Source: Musa acuminata AAA Group
Lineage: Eukaryota > Streptophyta > Magnoliopsida > Zingiberales > Musaceae
Assembly: GCF_036884655.1 (NCBI RefSeq)
Contig: NC_088337.1
Location: 31,339,001 to 31,403,000, forward strand
Reading direction: 5' to 3'
Length of the DNA: 64,000 bases
The notes beneath the pieces are model-generated. The model did no database searches. It was not told the DNA's origin and saw nothing but the letters and a program-made list of their open reading frames with translations. The position numbers and the translations under genes were made by a program. Within the stretch, counting starts at the first letter, position 1, and every line of letters starts with the position of its first letter. Shown one piece after another: positions 1 to 19,778 of this stretch.

Positions 1-528
1 GATCATTAAACAAATGATATAATCAAATCTTATCATCAAATACCCCCAAAGACAATGGGTAAAATCCAACAATTAAACATCATACAATGACGCTACAATC
101 AAATCTAATTATGAAATTTTTTTAACGAAAATGCTACCAAAACCAACCATTAAGGATCATTCAATGATAACGTTGAATCTGATCAATGCAACATTCGTCA
201 ATAATGATGCACTGAATCTGATCATTAGGCATACAATAATGTTCATGACAGATAATTTGATTGGATTGCTCATATGAATATGACATTATGTCTAAACTCC
301 CTCTGCATGACAAAATACAAATGGATACACGGATAATTCGACACCTTCCTGTTGATGTCCCACTGAGTACCTTATAGATTCAACACATTGCCCAAACCTT
401 CATATGCAGCTTTTGTCGTCATCTATCTGTGCTGTTCTTGATATACATACCCTCCATTCTTCTAGCAAAGTCATTCTTAGGACTAGAACAACATACATAG
501 GTAACAAGTCTCTTTCCTTGCACGTCAG
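1..528. other. AT-rich left edge, no gene seen
   Basis: AT-rich sequence with several loose copies of a GATCAT/AATCTGATCA-like motif. I see no coding region. A pyrimidine-rich stretch ending in CAG at 526-528 looks like a 3' splice site for the first visible exon of the ABC transporter, so this stretch is probably intron. If so, the missing 5' exon lies outside the window. Confidence 0.4.
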
Positions 529-7604
<7,076 letters not shown>

Positions 7605-10256
7605 CACAACTTAGTCCTGGATTTTTCTATCTTTATAAATGACTGGTGTAAAGGCAACCCTTGACTCCAACAGAATGATATGGGTATTTTGTGCTAACTC
7701 AATACCAGGTAGCTGATTTCTCTGGCAAAGACCAATTATCTCATGGCAAGAAATTGTCTTCACCTGTCACGAAAGTTGTGCCAACCTATGCCAACTGGTG
7801 TTCTGCCACACTTTAACATTAGCACAACTTGCAAATAAGTTTCCTTCCACCAGTTGATGTTTGCCTATGCATTTATGATGTAGATTAGACGTTTGCTTTT
7901 ACAATTTCAAGTTCTCATTGTTGGATTCCCATGTCTTATGCTGTTCAATTTTGAATTTTCTAGAAAAACAGATGGTACTATAACATTGTTTAGGTCAGAT
8001 AATTGGGCATTCACCACCACAATAATTGAAACCCAAACGATTCAAGATGAAAGGGGAACCAACTATCAGTAGCCCCGATTGCTTGTTGATCAATTGACCT
8101 GGGAAAAATATTGCATCTACCTCGATGCTTAACTGATTTAACAATCACAGAGATATACCAACACATACTTTTAAGGCCTACATGCAAGTTTGCCTCCAAA
8201 GAAAAGTTCTACATGATCTTCCAAAATTCAACAGAAGTCGATTCTTGAACACTCCAGTCACGAGAAAAGTAAGCAAATCAGCCAAACATTAGTCCGAAAG
8301 GGAAGAGAATTACCTGGGTAACATATTTGGGCACCATCTCGACAAGGATCCGAACCCATGACCTATTCAACACCAATTCAGAAAAGGCACATCCAGATAT
8401 AGTGAACTGAAATTCCAATTTTAAGAATATATTGGACATTGCCCTCATCGATGCGAAAAACGAGTAAAAGCAAAGGGGAAAAAGAACGAAATCTTACCAT
8501 AAGCACCTAGCACCGAACGAACCATACTTCATCTCCTTCCCGAGCAAGCAGTGTCGCGGCTGCACTGCATTCTACAGCACCCCCCATGTGCAAGGCCAAG
8601 CGATGGCACATAAATCGTGGCTCACGGAGAGGAATGTTAGGTCTGCTCACAGTTGTCACGACGACATGAAGCGGAAGCCGCTTTGAGGCGACAAGGCGAA
8701 CGCACGGCGATCGGTCTCCCGTTCCCTTTGACCGTTAGCGACCACCACGAAAGGGCTCACACCTACCTCCTCCGTCCAAGGAAACAAGTTGGACGTTTCC
8801 AGTTGGTCCTTCGAGTGCCTTTGCGACGCACCAGTCTGCGATCGGATGATTACATGAAATTTCCTCTACGTGTCAGAATTTAGTGGGAAGGACGTTTCTG
8901 TTTGTTTCGAGCGTTGCGCCAGATCCGATGGCATCTTCACTAGGAAAGACGCTCCTCGTCTCGACCATTCCGTCGAGATATCAGAAACGTGACGACAGAT
9001 CCTCTCCATTACTTTTCTTAAAATGGGGAATTTGTTTCCGGGCCCCACGACGTGAATGTACCAAATGGGCGGTGTGATGCAGGAATTTGACGTTCATATG
9101 GTAAAGGAACCGCTGGAGAAGATCCTCAAGTGCACCGACGATGGTCCGGTTCCTTGATTTTTTACTAGGTTTTCTGCGTCCTGTTTTCGTCTGCCGGGAA
9201 TGATCCCGTATCGCCGACGAGTGACCTTCCTGAGTTCTCGAAGTTTGGTCGGCCCATGATCGTAACTATTTCCCTTTCGACAAGTATTTCTTGATAAACT
9301 GCCGAAAGCTCGGTATGTACATCTCTGGTTTCTCTTTCTTTTTAGCCCGCTATTTCTTCAGTTCAGTTTGGCTAATTTCCGGTTCTTCTTTCAGTTGTAT
9401 AGGTAAAATTCATTAAGTCTTACTAAGTCTATTTATAAGGATTTACATGTCAAACCTGATTCCTCATCCCTTGAAGAATTTGCTTTTCCATAGTTCTGAA
9501 ATAGTTGTAGCATCCCATACCTGTGACCGAACGGGGGCGTTGCATTACAATAACAGGCTCCCTCGATGTTCCTGCTGGCATGATGGCCTTTGCTTCACTG
9601 CTTGCCATTGCGCATTGATTAGTTGGAGGTGCGAGTACCTGCAAAGAGGGCGAAGAGCTTGAAATTGATGGAGCAGAGGCGGTACTCGGCCACCTTTTCT
9701 CCATCGGGGCAGCAACTTGTGGTTTTCCCCAGTCCGCCTTAGGCTGTATTTTTCTCAAAGACTGCAAATTCTTATTGTTATGCCTAGTTCTGGTGAGGAA
9801 AATGCTATAGATAACTATGCCATCATCTCGTAACAGATTAAAGTGTTTAGCTGCTTTACAGCTCTCATCCAATTGTCCATATGAAGTACAAAAATATCAA
9901 CAGACAAAAGTGAGTACGTTTTTTGTTATATTATGCATATTCTGGTAAATGATTGTCACTATGTCTCCTTTGACCACACAAGGTGTCATCCGTCAGGTTT
10001 CTTCACCAAAAATTAGAAAGTTTTATGCTTTATTGACAGGCTACATTGCACATACATGGTCCAACCAATGTCTCAGTTGTAGGAAATTTTGGTTTACGAG
10101 TAACATTTTGATCCTTGTGTTATTTGTGGTCAATACTCTGTATCTACAGCCATGTTAACATGTGGTGCCTTGGATTGTTTTCTACACTTTCCTCCACATT
10201 ATGTTCTTTCATAGTCAGGTTGTGTCAATCAGACTGATAAGATGATGCTATTGCAG
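7605..10256. other. Intergenic stretch, no recognised gene
   Basis: This is the 3' flank of the ABC transporter followed by 2.6 kb without a gene I recognise. The 8.6-9.2 kb part is richer in GC and has several short open frames on both strands. A 140-codon minus-strand frame at 9450-9872 matches no family I know and has no plausible splice partners. The expected first exon of the downstream tetraspanin, which should carry the Cys-rich N-terminus and first membrane helix, is not found here. Confidence 0.5.
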
Positions 10257-11596
10257 GTTCATTTACTTGTTTATTGGTGTTGGAGTTACTCTGTTTGTCA
10301 TATCATGCTTTGGCTGCATCGCAGCAGTCACAAGAAATGGATGTTGCCTGTCTTTTGTATCCCTGAAGATTTGCTGATTTCTACAATTTATCTTAGATTT
10401 CTTACCTGTAAATTCTAAGTGCTATAATTATTTACTTTCATTTCATTCAAGGCATATCTGACTCCTCATTCTTCATGTGGTTCTGCCATTGCTTGAAGTA
10501 TTTTTTTCGCCTTCTTGTTTCATTTGATCAAACATAAGTGAAGGCTTGAAAACAATGGAGGTTTTCTATATTTCTTTGTGTAGTTTATGAAATCTAATAC
10601 TGAGCAAAAAAAACATTATGTCCAGATCAATCTCATCATGACTAAGTTCAACTTATTCACACTTGAATCCACTATTCTTGGCATAATTTCTTTCCGTGCC
10701 GTTCTAAGTGATAAGCTGATGCTGAAAATGCTTCTAACATAAAACTATGCAAGTTCTAGAATTTATATTTGTGTCTAGTTGTCAGTTTGATGCTTTACTT
10801 AACCTAGATAGTATTCTTTCTTGGTGACCTTGTTGATTCTGGTCGAGTTAGTTAGGTGTTGCAGCTTTCATATTGTTTGATCACAGCTGGAAGGATGTGA
10901 GTCTTGTTCTAACCTCTCTAATTTCTGTGCTGGTTCTCCTTTCAAGCTAGTTTTGACATGTAGTTCATTTGCAGTATATTCCAGCTGTTGTAACTGGAAA
11001 TTTTGACATGATGGATGATTTTTTGGAGTATCACTTGAAGATAGCAAAATGGGTAGCACTTGGTGCGCTGTTGTTTTGGAGGTAATTGTGGAATGTTACT
11101 GAAGTTATGGTAGTAATACTTCTATTTTTTTGCATTTGGAAGGTTTTGTTGATCTGTCCATCTACTTGAAACTGATAAGACATTTTAAAGTTCAATATTA
11201 TTTAATATTTAACAGTAGCTCCAACAATAAAAGTACGAAAGCAGTGATGATGAATATAATGCTCCGAGATATGACATCCGGGAACCATTGATCATTGGGC
11301 AAGGAGTTCCAGCAACTGGAGTACCTGTACACAGTGCTCTTGATCATCATCCAAACAGTACTGTTGCATATATCCAATGGCTGAGGGAAAAGGTAATTTT
11401 TTGTCGGGAAATATTTCGTAATAGATATTTTCATGTTTTGCATCCTCTGGTTGTAATTCTTTCCCGGTGTTGTCTTGCTTCTCGACAGTACGGTCTTGAT
11501 CCCTCTATGTTCACCTACAATTCATCAGGCCCAGGCAGAAATCAGCAAGCCATGGTAGCTCCTGCTGAAGAAAGCGGTTGTTGTGCCATGTTATGA
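10257..11596 (+). pseudogene. Decayed tetraspanin of the TOM2A (tobamovirus multiplication 2A) type
   Basis: Host membrane protein family related to TOM2A, plant tetraspanin-like proteins with four membrane helices. Recognisable exons are 10257-10356 (YLFIGVGVTLFVISCFGC... CCLSF), 10812-10896 (YSFLVTLLILVEL... FDHSWKD), 10975-11081 (TGNFDMMDDFLEYHLKIAKWVALGA), about 11217-11391 (SSDDEYNAPR, REPLI, ATGVPV, WLREK) and 11489-11596 (YGLDPSMFTYN to a CCAML end and stop TGA). Damage seen: a 4-bp tandem duplication (GTTA GTTA) near 10853-10861 shifts the frame within the second exon. Most of helix 4 after WVALGA is missing. The frame does not continue cleanly into the SSDDEY exon, where a TAA lies just upstream in frame. 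The first exon is absent. The two adjacent damaged genes could reflect fractionation of duplicated DNA or local sequence errors. Confidence 0.75.
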
Positions 11597-12300
11597 AATT
11601 TTGAGTTGTCGGTGGACTATGAACCTTGCTTTCCGCTAGTAATTTGTGATGTTTTGAAGGTCTTTTTTCTTCTCTTTTTTTTTTTTTTTTTTCACTTGTA
11701 TGGTTTATATAAGCAAAGACTGTTGTTGTCTATTTACCATCAGAATTATGCTGCATGAAGATTGTACATCTCTCAATTGTTTTCAGGGTGAACTAATGAA
11801 GTAGTTACTAAATGTCAAGCACTCTGGTTGACTGAATAAACCCCCCCCCTGGATGATCACTTGATTGTTTCAGGGCATTCCAAAAGCATGAAACTTATAT
11901 TCTGTTTGTATTTTGATAAGACAAGGTGAATTGACTTTCTGGAAAATCTAATCAGAACCAGTACTTGGTTAGCCCAGGAGTATATTTCTAAACATCATCT
12001 GGAGATTAAAAAAAGATGTTCTATTCAGGGCATGCTAAGATGCTCATTGATGTTTCTGTGTGATGGCTGACAAAGGAAAGAGGAAGCAGAATGATATGTC
12101 ATGGTAATGAGAAAAAAAAGACACTTTCAAGAATCCTTCTGTACACAATTCTCATGACTTGCAGCTATGGTGATGGTTTCAAGAGCTGCAGAATAACACA
12201 TCCCCTCTCATTAGTCATTACAATGATTTTTGATCCACATGACAGAGTTCCAGCATCTTGTTAATTTGACCAAAAAATATTTTAGGCTCATGTCTCATGA
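11597..12300. other. Convergent 3' intergenic region
   Basis: About 700 bp between the 3' ends of the tetraspanin relic (plus) and the plastid protease gene (minus). It contains a T-rich tract near 11666-11692 and a run of nine C at about 11841-11849. No gene is seen. Confidence 0.6.
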
Positions 12301-14306
12301 TCATCTTGTTTGCTCTACGATTGGTTCATCGGAGTTCTTCGGCTCCACCTTCACTTGCCTTTCCCCATCATGAATCCTGCAGAGCCCATGTCCCAGCAAA
12401 ACAGCAGAATACATCCCATGTGTGATCATAGGCGCTAGAATATTACGAGTCTACACATGCATCACAAATCGATCATGTAAGTCCACAATTTATGAAGATC
12501 GATGGCTGCTCACTGTGATAGAGGAAGCTGTACCACCTGAATCCATTCGAATCCAAGGTAGAGAGCTAGCAAAGCTTCCAGAAGTGGAGAATATATCTTC
12601 TTCATTTCCCTTCTTTCACACCAAGCTGCATAACATCAACACCTATCCAGATTTATGTGCATGCAGCATGAGACATCGTCTCGCTAATAAATAGATAATG
12701 TAGTGAGTGTAAATCTACCCGCAAGAAGCTTCTTGAGATCTTCACGGCCAGTGGGAGAACTTAGCGCTGGTGCAGCCACATAAGTAGGATCTGCAAGAAG
12801 TTGACAGATACATGAGCTGGAGAACGACCGTAAGAACGAGAGAGGTACATGAAGTTTCTTGGGAAGAGGACGGACACACCGCCGGCAGCTGTAGCAACAT
12901 AATACAATGACCCTGTAAGAGCAGCCGTGATAGCAGCAGCAAATGCTTGAGCAAAGGGGACAAACAGAGGCATTACACCAGTCTAGAATGATTGGAGAAA
13001 TCATAATTACATTCATCAGCTCTTCCTTGTACATAATGATTAACGTAAGTCTGTGTCAGCCGGAAACAACATACCAGAGATGTGATTCCATGTGCATCTT
13101 TCATGAGCTCGGTGCCCCTCAAGAACACATCAGCCATTGTTCCCTGTAATTGTTGCAGGATTAGATGAAAAGGGAGCGGATTTGGACAAGCAGTAAGTCA
13201 GAGATCTCTATATCATCGGTTACTGTGGGGATCGATCGAAGAAAGAGAGCTCCTTTGTTGTACCAAGGAATTACCTGAACAGCAACCCGATAAAAGAGCT
13301 CCTCCCCGATTGAACTCGCAGTAACAATGAGCATGAGCTACAAGAACATCATATTCTTAGCGATCGCCACTCCAAGACACAGGAGATAAATCACAGAGAA
13401 TACCTGCCATGGTGACATGCCATGGAAGAAGCTCCGGAGCTCCTCGTCCTCTACATCTCTAATAGCACGAGCATGAGGTGAGTGCTTCACGACCTCGTCC
13501 TGTGGGGGTAACAATGTCCGCTAGAAGGTGATGTTTACTTATGACAGAGTCGCGGATTTGCAGGGAGGAGTTGACATGAGCGACAAAGAGGCATCTTTTA
13601 CGTACATCTAGGATGAAGAGCAGAGCCACTATTGGTGGAGCAGCATAACAGAGGCCGCTCACGATCGCTTCCAGCGACGGATGGAACGCGCCTGTCCAAT
13701 CTGTCCCCGAGATGGCGCATACGAACTTGGTCGCCAGCGCCATGGCTCCGTATATGCCTGCTTCGAACAACGAGATGAGTAATTCTATGTGTGCATTTCT
13801 TTTCTCACACTAAAATCATCGAACAGAGAGTATTCAATCGGCAACAACGAATTCTCTGTCTTTTTTGACCTATCCATGCATTTACAGCATCGAATCAGAC
13901 GTTGCGGTGTAAGAGAAACCAAGAAAAGGAAAGCAAAAGGAATTCGCTGGCTCAAACCTATCCCGTAGCTAAGCCTGACGACGGTGGCCAGCTTCTCCAA
14001 GACTGAGAAATCGTAGTCCCCGCCGCCAGCGAGGCTCCGCTCGACAACGGTGGTGCTCGTGGTACCCGAAGATACCGGCGACGCGGACACGTCCATCGCG
14101 GGACCGCCTGCGGCGAAATCCCTACGCTGTGGCTTGTTGGTGCCTGCGGTGTGGATCGGCTCGGGGCTTCCCTCCGTCGACGCATTGATTCTAGACCATC
14201 CAGCAACCTTCCTCCTATCCCGGCGGCAGAAGCCACATCCGGAAGAAGCACAGGTGGATGGGAAGACGTAGAGGCCACGGGGAGAAGCGACGCAGCTGAG
14301 CTCCAT
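12301..14306 (-). CDS. Plastid CPBP-family (CAAX-type) intramembrane glutamic protease
   Basis: Complete nine-exon gene encoding 380 aa. Exons in transcription order: 14306-13958, 13757-13606, 13499-13404, 13337-13275, 13143-13075, 12982-12880, 12790-12719, 12625-12537 and 12450-12301. All junctions have GT-AG ends and the sum is in frame. The first 90 or so residues are rich in Ser, Arg and Ala with few acids, as in a chloroplast transit peptide. The CPBP core follows: E211-E212-LFY-R216 (the EExxxR motif), FVPFAQAFAA..TAALTGSLYYVA, SGREDLKKL-like and ALYLGFEWIQ, then ILAPMITHGMYSAVLLGHG with a further conserved His. The sequence resembles the thylakoid BCM (balance of chlorophyll metabolism) proteins of plants, which stabilise chlorophyll-synthesis enzymes and restrain Mg-dechelatase; I recall that link from family knowledge and cannot test it here. 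The exon ending at 12880 uses the donor GTGTGT, chosen because it restores the GDPTYV junction. Confidence 0.88.
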
Positions 14307-15373
14307 CTCAGCTGGAAATTCTTCACTCTCTTTTCTCGCTTCCTTCTTGTAATTAAGAAGAGAGCCGATCGAAGAAAAGGTTTTAATTACAGGAATCAAA
14401 GAAAAAATAGATCTTCTTTCGAGTTCCTCCTCTTCTCTCTTCCTTCCTCCCCACCAGTTCAACTCGAGGGGCTCATGACGCGTGGGCTATATACAACACG
14501 GTGGCCAAGGGATGGGGGTGAACCAGCGGGCGAGCCGCCGCGCGGTTTCGCCAAGCGCACCGTTTGGCGGCGCGGTTCCGTCGTAGGTGTGTATTTGCAC
14601 GCATGCAGACGCAGTCGTCCCGTTCCCGTTTGCTTTCTTCGATTGGCAGCAATGATGGCTGGGAAGGACGAAGCAGGATTCAAGAAACATGTTCCATGCG
14701 AACATGTGTATTCTTCCTCACAGGTTTGACAGGGACGGAGGAATTTGCTCCGTCGACGAGCAGCTCTCACCGTGTGGATACTGACGATGCACGTGTGCGA
14801 CATGGAAGACGGCCGACGCCGTCTTGCTTTGCCCCAGAGAAATCGTATTTGGTTTGGCCACTCGTTCCTTCTCATAGGCCGCAAGAAACCACTCATTAGC
14901 TGTGGGCGAACTGCGACATCAAGATTTGTCTGCACACTTTCTGGACGCGAACCTAAGGGTCTTTATCTTGTCGGGCCTGTCTTGAGGTTGACAACCGAGA
15001 CAGACGCGGAAGCTCATCTCGACAGGAGATGTGCGGAGAGCAAAGCATGCCAAAACCATGTCACGTGGGCCCTCATTTATAGCCCGTAAGTACTTATCGA
15101 CGGCCCATGGGCCCTATGATTATCGAGTCCTCCAAATCTAACTAACAGCCGTAAAGATTCTATATTGCTCATCTGATCTATCAGCAGACTTATTGGGAGC
15201 TATATCAAGTCCTCCAAATCTATCAGCCGTAAAGATTCTCACGAAAGGAGCGTACTATTTCTTTAATTCTCCCAGCGAATCTTTGTCCCTTGAATTCAGT
15301 TGATAAGTATGTAGTCCAAAGAAAAAGACGGCGTCACTTCTTCATCTTGGAGCGCCTCGTACATTACCATTAA

Positions 15374-15406
15374 CATATATATATATAATATATATATATA
15401 TATATA
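15374..15406. repeat. (TA)n microsatellite
   Basis: An interrupted TA dinucleotide run of about 33 bp, visible directly. Confidence 0.9.
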
Positions 15407-16409
15407 GGCAGTACCCCACGGCAGAGGACGGTCGCAATAAAGTCTCTCTCTCCCTAGTTTTGGTGCTTATGTTTGTTTCCTAGTCTGCTTGCACACACAG
15501 ACAGACAGACAGAAGAATTGCAAAGAACCAATAATGGCCTTATGTTGGAGTCGAGTCCTTTTCCCATTGGAATGTTCCTGTCAAATGGAATAGTGTCAGC
15601 GTTTACTTCTTTGGTGGATCGTTACAGTGAATCGTAGCGAACAGTAATAACCATGGAGGAGGATGCGAGTAAGCGAGTTATGTTTGTGATACAACTCAAG
15701 AGTTGCACATAATGTGATCATCATGTCTTGTGATGTCTGATGCTGTCTTGTTGCTGCGGTTGCTCTCGTGAGACTAGAGGAACTTTGTGTACTTTTACCT
15801 CGAGTTCGATCTCTCCATCCGCAACAGCTTCGACCGAGAGTATTGCATGCATGCGTGGTTGATGTTTGACAGAATCTTCGTCACCAAACTCAGAAGCACA
15901 CCTCATCAGATGCGTCGATACTGCGTGATGGCGTCCGTGGATGAGGAAGCCGAATTCTTCGTCCTGAACCTCTCGCGGTGTGAATGGAGAGAATCACCTT
16001 CTCGATCATGGCATTTGGGAAGTGTGCAGCCATGAAAGAAATCAAAGACAGTGCAACTTCTGGCGTCCCTGAAGCTTCTCCCACCATGACCATTAACCAC
16101 AGGAAGTATCAGATTAAGACCAAAAGCTCATATGGAGAGAGAGAGAGAGAGTGAGTGATTTGAAGGCAAAGTTGTTGTACACGATGGACACCTCTCTTTT
16201 CCAATGAATATTCAACTAGATAACGGAAGACTGTAGTGACTTGTAGTAGAATCTAATGTCCATTGGATTATAATGATGCTAAGAACAATGCGTAGTAACA
16301 AGGTTATTTGCAATGGTCCTCTCTAGAGGAGATCGCGTCGATAGTTCAGATAGGACATATAAACAAAAGGTACACCTCCAGAATTGTATCGATGCCACTT
16401 CACACAGGG

Positions 16410-16411
<2 letters not shown>

Positions 16412-16444
<33 letters not shown>
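16412..16444. repeat. (GA)n microsatellite
   Basis: An uninterrupted AG/GA run of about 33 bp. Short GA runs also occur at 16136 and 17709. Confidence 0.95.
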
Positions 16445-16448
<4 letters not shown>

Positions 16449-18140
16449 ATTGACGTGGTATCCGAGATGGTGTTCACATGGATTCCCTGACACAAGTTGG
16501 ACCATGGTCCAAAGCTGGCTCACCTTCCTTCCTTCCCCTCTATCTATCAGATGATGGCTGTGATACGGCACACTTGAACCCGTCACAGTACCACTTCATA
16601 TGGAAAACAGAGTATTTCATGTCGTTTGTATGGTCGTCCTTCCTTCCCTCTTCTCTCGCCGCTGGTGAGTGTGCTCGCCTTGACGAACATGTCCATCCCC
16701 ACCTACCTTCTTCCGCTCCTCGTCTTCTCCTTGCTATCTTAAATTCTTCCCCTCCTGACGTGGAGGTGCTCCATCTGCTTAATCTTGATCCTAGTTTGCG
16801 GGAACTTTAAGCTCGGAAAACTCTCTTTCATGATACATGCAGCTCATATTACGTTGTAGCTGAGGCAAAGCTGCAACAACAACAGATTACATACGAACGG
16901 TGATGTGGACTTGTCTCGCCTTCTTCGTCGTGTAGGAGTAAAAGCTGCAAGACCAATTGTTACATGTACAGCAACCATTTGATCCATGGCTGGCTGGCTG
17001 GACTTGTTGCATTGTTTATTCTGCAGCAGCTAAATTATAGTCTCGGTGTTTTGCTCAGTCTGAAGTTTCTGTAATTTTCTACCAAATTCTTCATGTAAAA
17101 AAGGAAAAAGAAAGGGAGTGAAATGATGCGAAAAGAAAAAGGTTCCTGGAATCTATCATGAAGTGACAAAAAGCAGAGCTATATATAGCTTCCCGTGAAG
17201 TTGTTGACTGAATTCTTGAAATAGATCTTCTGGAGAATCCTTCTGTAGGAGTTCTTTTCAGCAGCAGAATGGTCATGCAACAGTTGCCAGCTATAGTTGA
17301 ACCACAGTGTTAACTTGGTTTGATGCAGCGTTTATAGACTTGTATGTATCGATCATGGATATAAACCTTGCACATCTCGTCAACAGTGGCATCACAGTCT
17401 AAAGCTATAACCCGTGTGGACTCTGATTTGGACCGCATGTGGTTTTCGGTGAGTACCTCTGTGACTCCTCCCCTTTAGCGGAAGCACTGACAGCTTCCTA
17501 ATATGATGATGCAAAAGTAGAGGATGTAATATGGATGGCATTTTTGGATTCTCTCTCTCTCTCTGCTGTTCTTTCTGCAAAAGATTTCACTGGGCCTAAT
17601 GCTCAGGCAATGACCATCTAGTTTTGTTGTCTCACCGCAGTAGTCATGTGGTCTCAATGGGGCACCCCACCCTCGGGTCAAGACAAGAGCTGACATAGCT
17701 GTGTCCTTAGAGAGAGAGAGAGAGAGAGAGATGGCCAAAACAACTAGTTTTGTTGGGTGTTTTGCCCGGTGTCATGTGCTTCCATTAGGCTCCCCACTGT
17801 TGGGCGAAGAAGACATGGGCTGACAGTACCCTATGGATTTGGGAAACAGATTTCAAGAGATCCTTCCTCCTCGCTTTTTCGAGGAGAAAAGCTCTTACCT
17901 GTTCCTGACCTCTCACGTGTGACCTCTCGGCCGCTCCCTCCGTTTCAACGACACTACTCGACTCTGCAACAAAAGCCGGGCATTGGTGCCGAGTGGCTTG
18001 GAGTGTTTTCCGATCATTGCAGCTGGGGAGCGAGAAGCGTTACATGGTTTACCTTGAAGTTTGTGGAGTGGAAGGATGAGGTGAAACGGAAGCGTAGAAA
18101 GCACTAGCAAACACACGCAAACACCAACGTAAGGAGCACC

Positions 18141-19778
18141 ATGACACTGGAAGCATTGGCTTCCGCCGGGCTTCCTCCCTTCTTCTTCTACGACACCATC
18201 ACCGCCACCACATCACACCATTCTGGTCGCGCCTCGAGTTCGAGGTTCCACAATGCCGGCGGCGACGATGTAGTGGGTGGCTACTCCGGAGGCACGGACG
18301 AAAGGAGGCAGAGCGCGGAAGTAGCAGGGCAAGGAAGGAGGAAGCGGCGGAGGCAGAGGACGCACAAGAACAAGGAGGACGCGGAGAACCAGAGGATGAC
18401 CCACATTGCCGTCGAGCGCAATCGCCGCCGGCAGATGAACGAGCACCTCGCTGTGCTTCGCTCGCTCATGCCCGATTCCTACATCCAAAGGGTTTGTCTT
18501 CTCTACTGTTTCCTCTGGAATTGGTTACGGTGGCCAATTTGCTCAGTTAGAGATGTCTGAACCATTGCTCTCCGATGGCTCGAGATTGAGTTGGCATTGG
18601 CTTTGCAGGGTGACCAGGCCTCCATTGTCGGAGGAGCTATCGATTTCGTGAAGGAGCTGGAGCAGCTTCTCCAATCACTCGAAGCACAGAAGAGAACGCT
18701 ACAGCAGCGACAAGCAGGGAAGCCCGAGAGCTCTCCAGCGACCGCAGACGGCGGAAACAGGAGCAGCAGCAGCCACAGCCATGGGGTCGATTCCCCTCCC
18801 TTCGCTCAGTTCTTCACCTTCCCCCAGTACGGCTGGCGCCACCCCGCAGCTCACGACTACCCTCAACCGGAGGACCAGCTGCTGCCGGCGTTGGCCGACA
18901 TCGAGGTGACCTTGATCGAGACGCACGCGAACGTCCGAATCCTGTCGCCGAAGAGGCCCCACCAGCTCGTCAAGATAGTGTGTGGGCTTCAGGACCTCAA
19001 GCTTTCCATACTTCACCTCAGTCTCACTACCATGGACGCCATGGTGCTCTACTCCCTCAGCGTCAAGGTACCTACCTATTATGCTCTTGTCGTCTTCGAT
19101 TGATACGTTTATCGCGTGGATGATTAGGGAAAGCAAATTATCTTCTTCCCTGTGGAGTCGGCAAGTGTCAGATATCCTGTCGATAGGCACATGTTCTTGG
19201 GCATCCTCGAAGGGCACTGTTCTTGGATTGTGATCGAACACAATGACTCCAAGAGACAATAATGATTCTTATACCTCAATATATCTCTCTCTTGCTGTTT
19301 CTCTCCTCCTGTAGATTCAAATTTGGCCTGCAAAAAGCTGCGAGATTGCTTTTAATCCTTTTACCAGTGTTCACCTTTCTGAGAGTCATCAGACAACACT
19401 TTCTTCTGCATGGAATGCTCCTCTGGAGCCCCTCTCGATGGCTTCGGATGTGACATAGTTCTCAGTGTAGGGGGAATCCCAACAGAGAACAACACCAGCA
19501 GACATGCATCATTGCTACCTCCTCTCCACAGTTCACGCAAATCGTAGGGATTTTTCTTTGGTTTGAGAAATCCCACAAGTCTGCGTGTCTCTGGCAAACT
19601 ATTAGAAAGTTATTATGATCCTTAGTTCCTTTCAAGTTCATGTTCTTTGTTTGTATGGTGGGGTGATATATTGCAGGTGGAAGAAGGGTGCAGTCTGGCC
19701 ACCGTCGATGACATTGCCGCTGCCATCCACCGTATGCTTTGTCTGATTCAAGCTGAGGCGACTGCTGCAGCCCAGTAG
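18141..19778 (+). CDS. bHLH transcription factor, group Ia-like (bHLH94/96 type)
   Basis: Three exons, 18141-18491, 18609-19067 and 19677-19778 (stop TAG), encode 303 aa. The bHLH domain spans about residues 86-145. The basic region [12 protein letters not shown] has the His-Glu-Arg triad needed for E-box binding. Helix 1 is [11 protein letters not shown], the intron falls after SYIQR at the loop, and helix 2 is [20 protein letters not shown]. The last 100 residues (about 195-300) look like the ACT-like dimerisation fold common in this subgroup. A basic stretch ([13 protein letters not shown]) precedes the domain and could be a nuclear signal. This motif pair places it near plant bHLH67/70/94/96, related to SPCH/MUTE/FAMA. 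The target genes cannot be told from sequence. Start ATG at 18141 gives MTLEALAS, as expected for the subgroup. Confidence 0.9.

Larger units (their letters stand above)
14307..18140. other. Long intergenic region between divergent genes
   Basis: 3.8 kb between the start of the plastid protease (minus) and the start of the bHLH gene (plus), so it holds both promoters. It contains microsatellites: TA at about 15374-15406, GA at about 16136-16151, GA at 16412-16444 and GA at about 17709-17731. Several open frames exist on both strands (for example 14745-15089 plus and 15721-16093 minus), but none matches a family I know. GC content is higher next to the protease start. Confidence 0.5.

Noticed and set aside
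8335..8552. Short minus-strand exon-like pieces with GTAAGA and GTAATT donors (one begins ATGAAGTATGG)
   Set aside because: Joined frames hit stops quickly and match no protein; could be a non-coding transcript, but I cannot support it.
9450..9872. 140-codon minus-strand open frame
   Set aside because: No recognisable motif, no splice partners, and no family resemblance; probably chance.
15721..16093. Overlapping minus-strand frames suggesting a small gene
   Set aside because: The two frames cannot be joined without an implausibly short intron, and I recognise no family.
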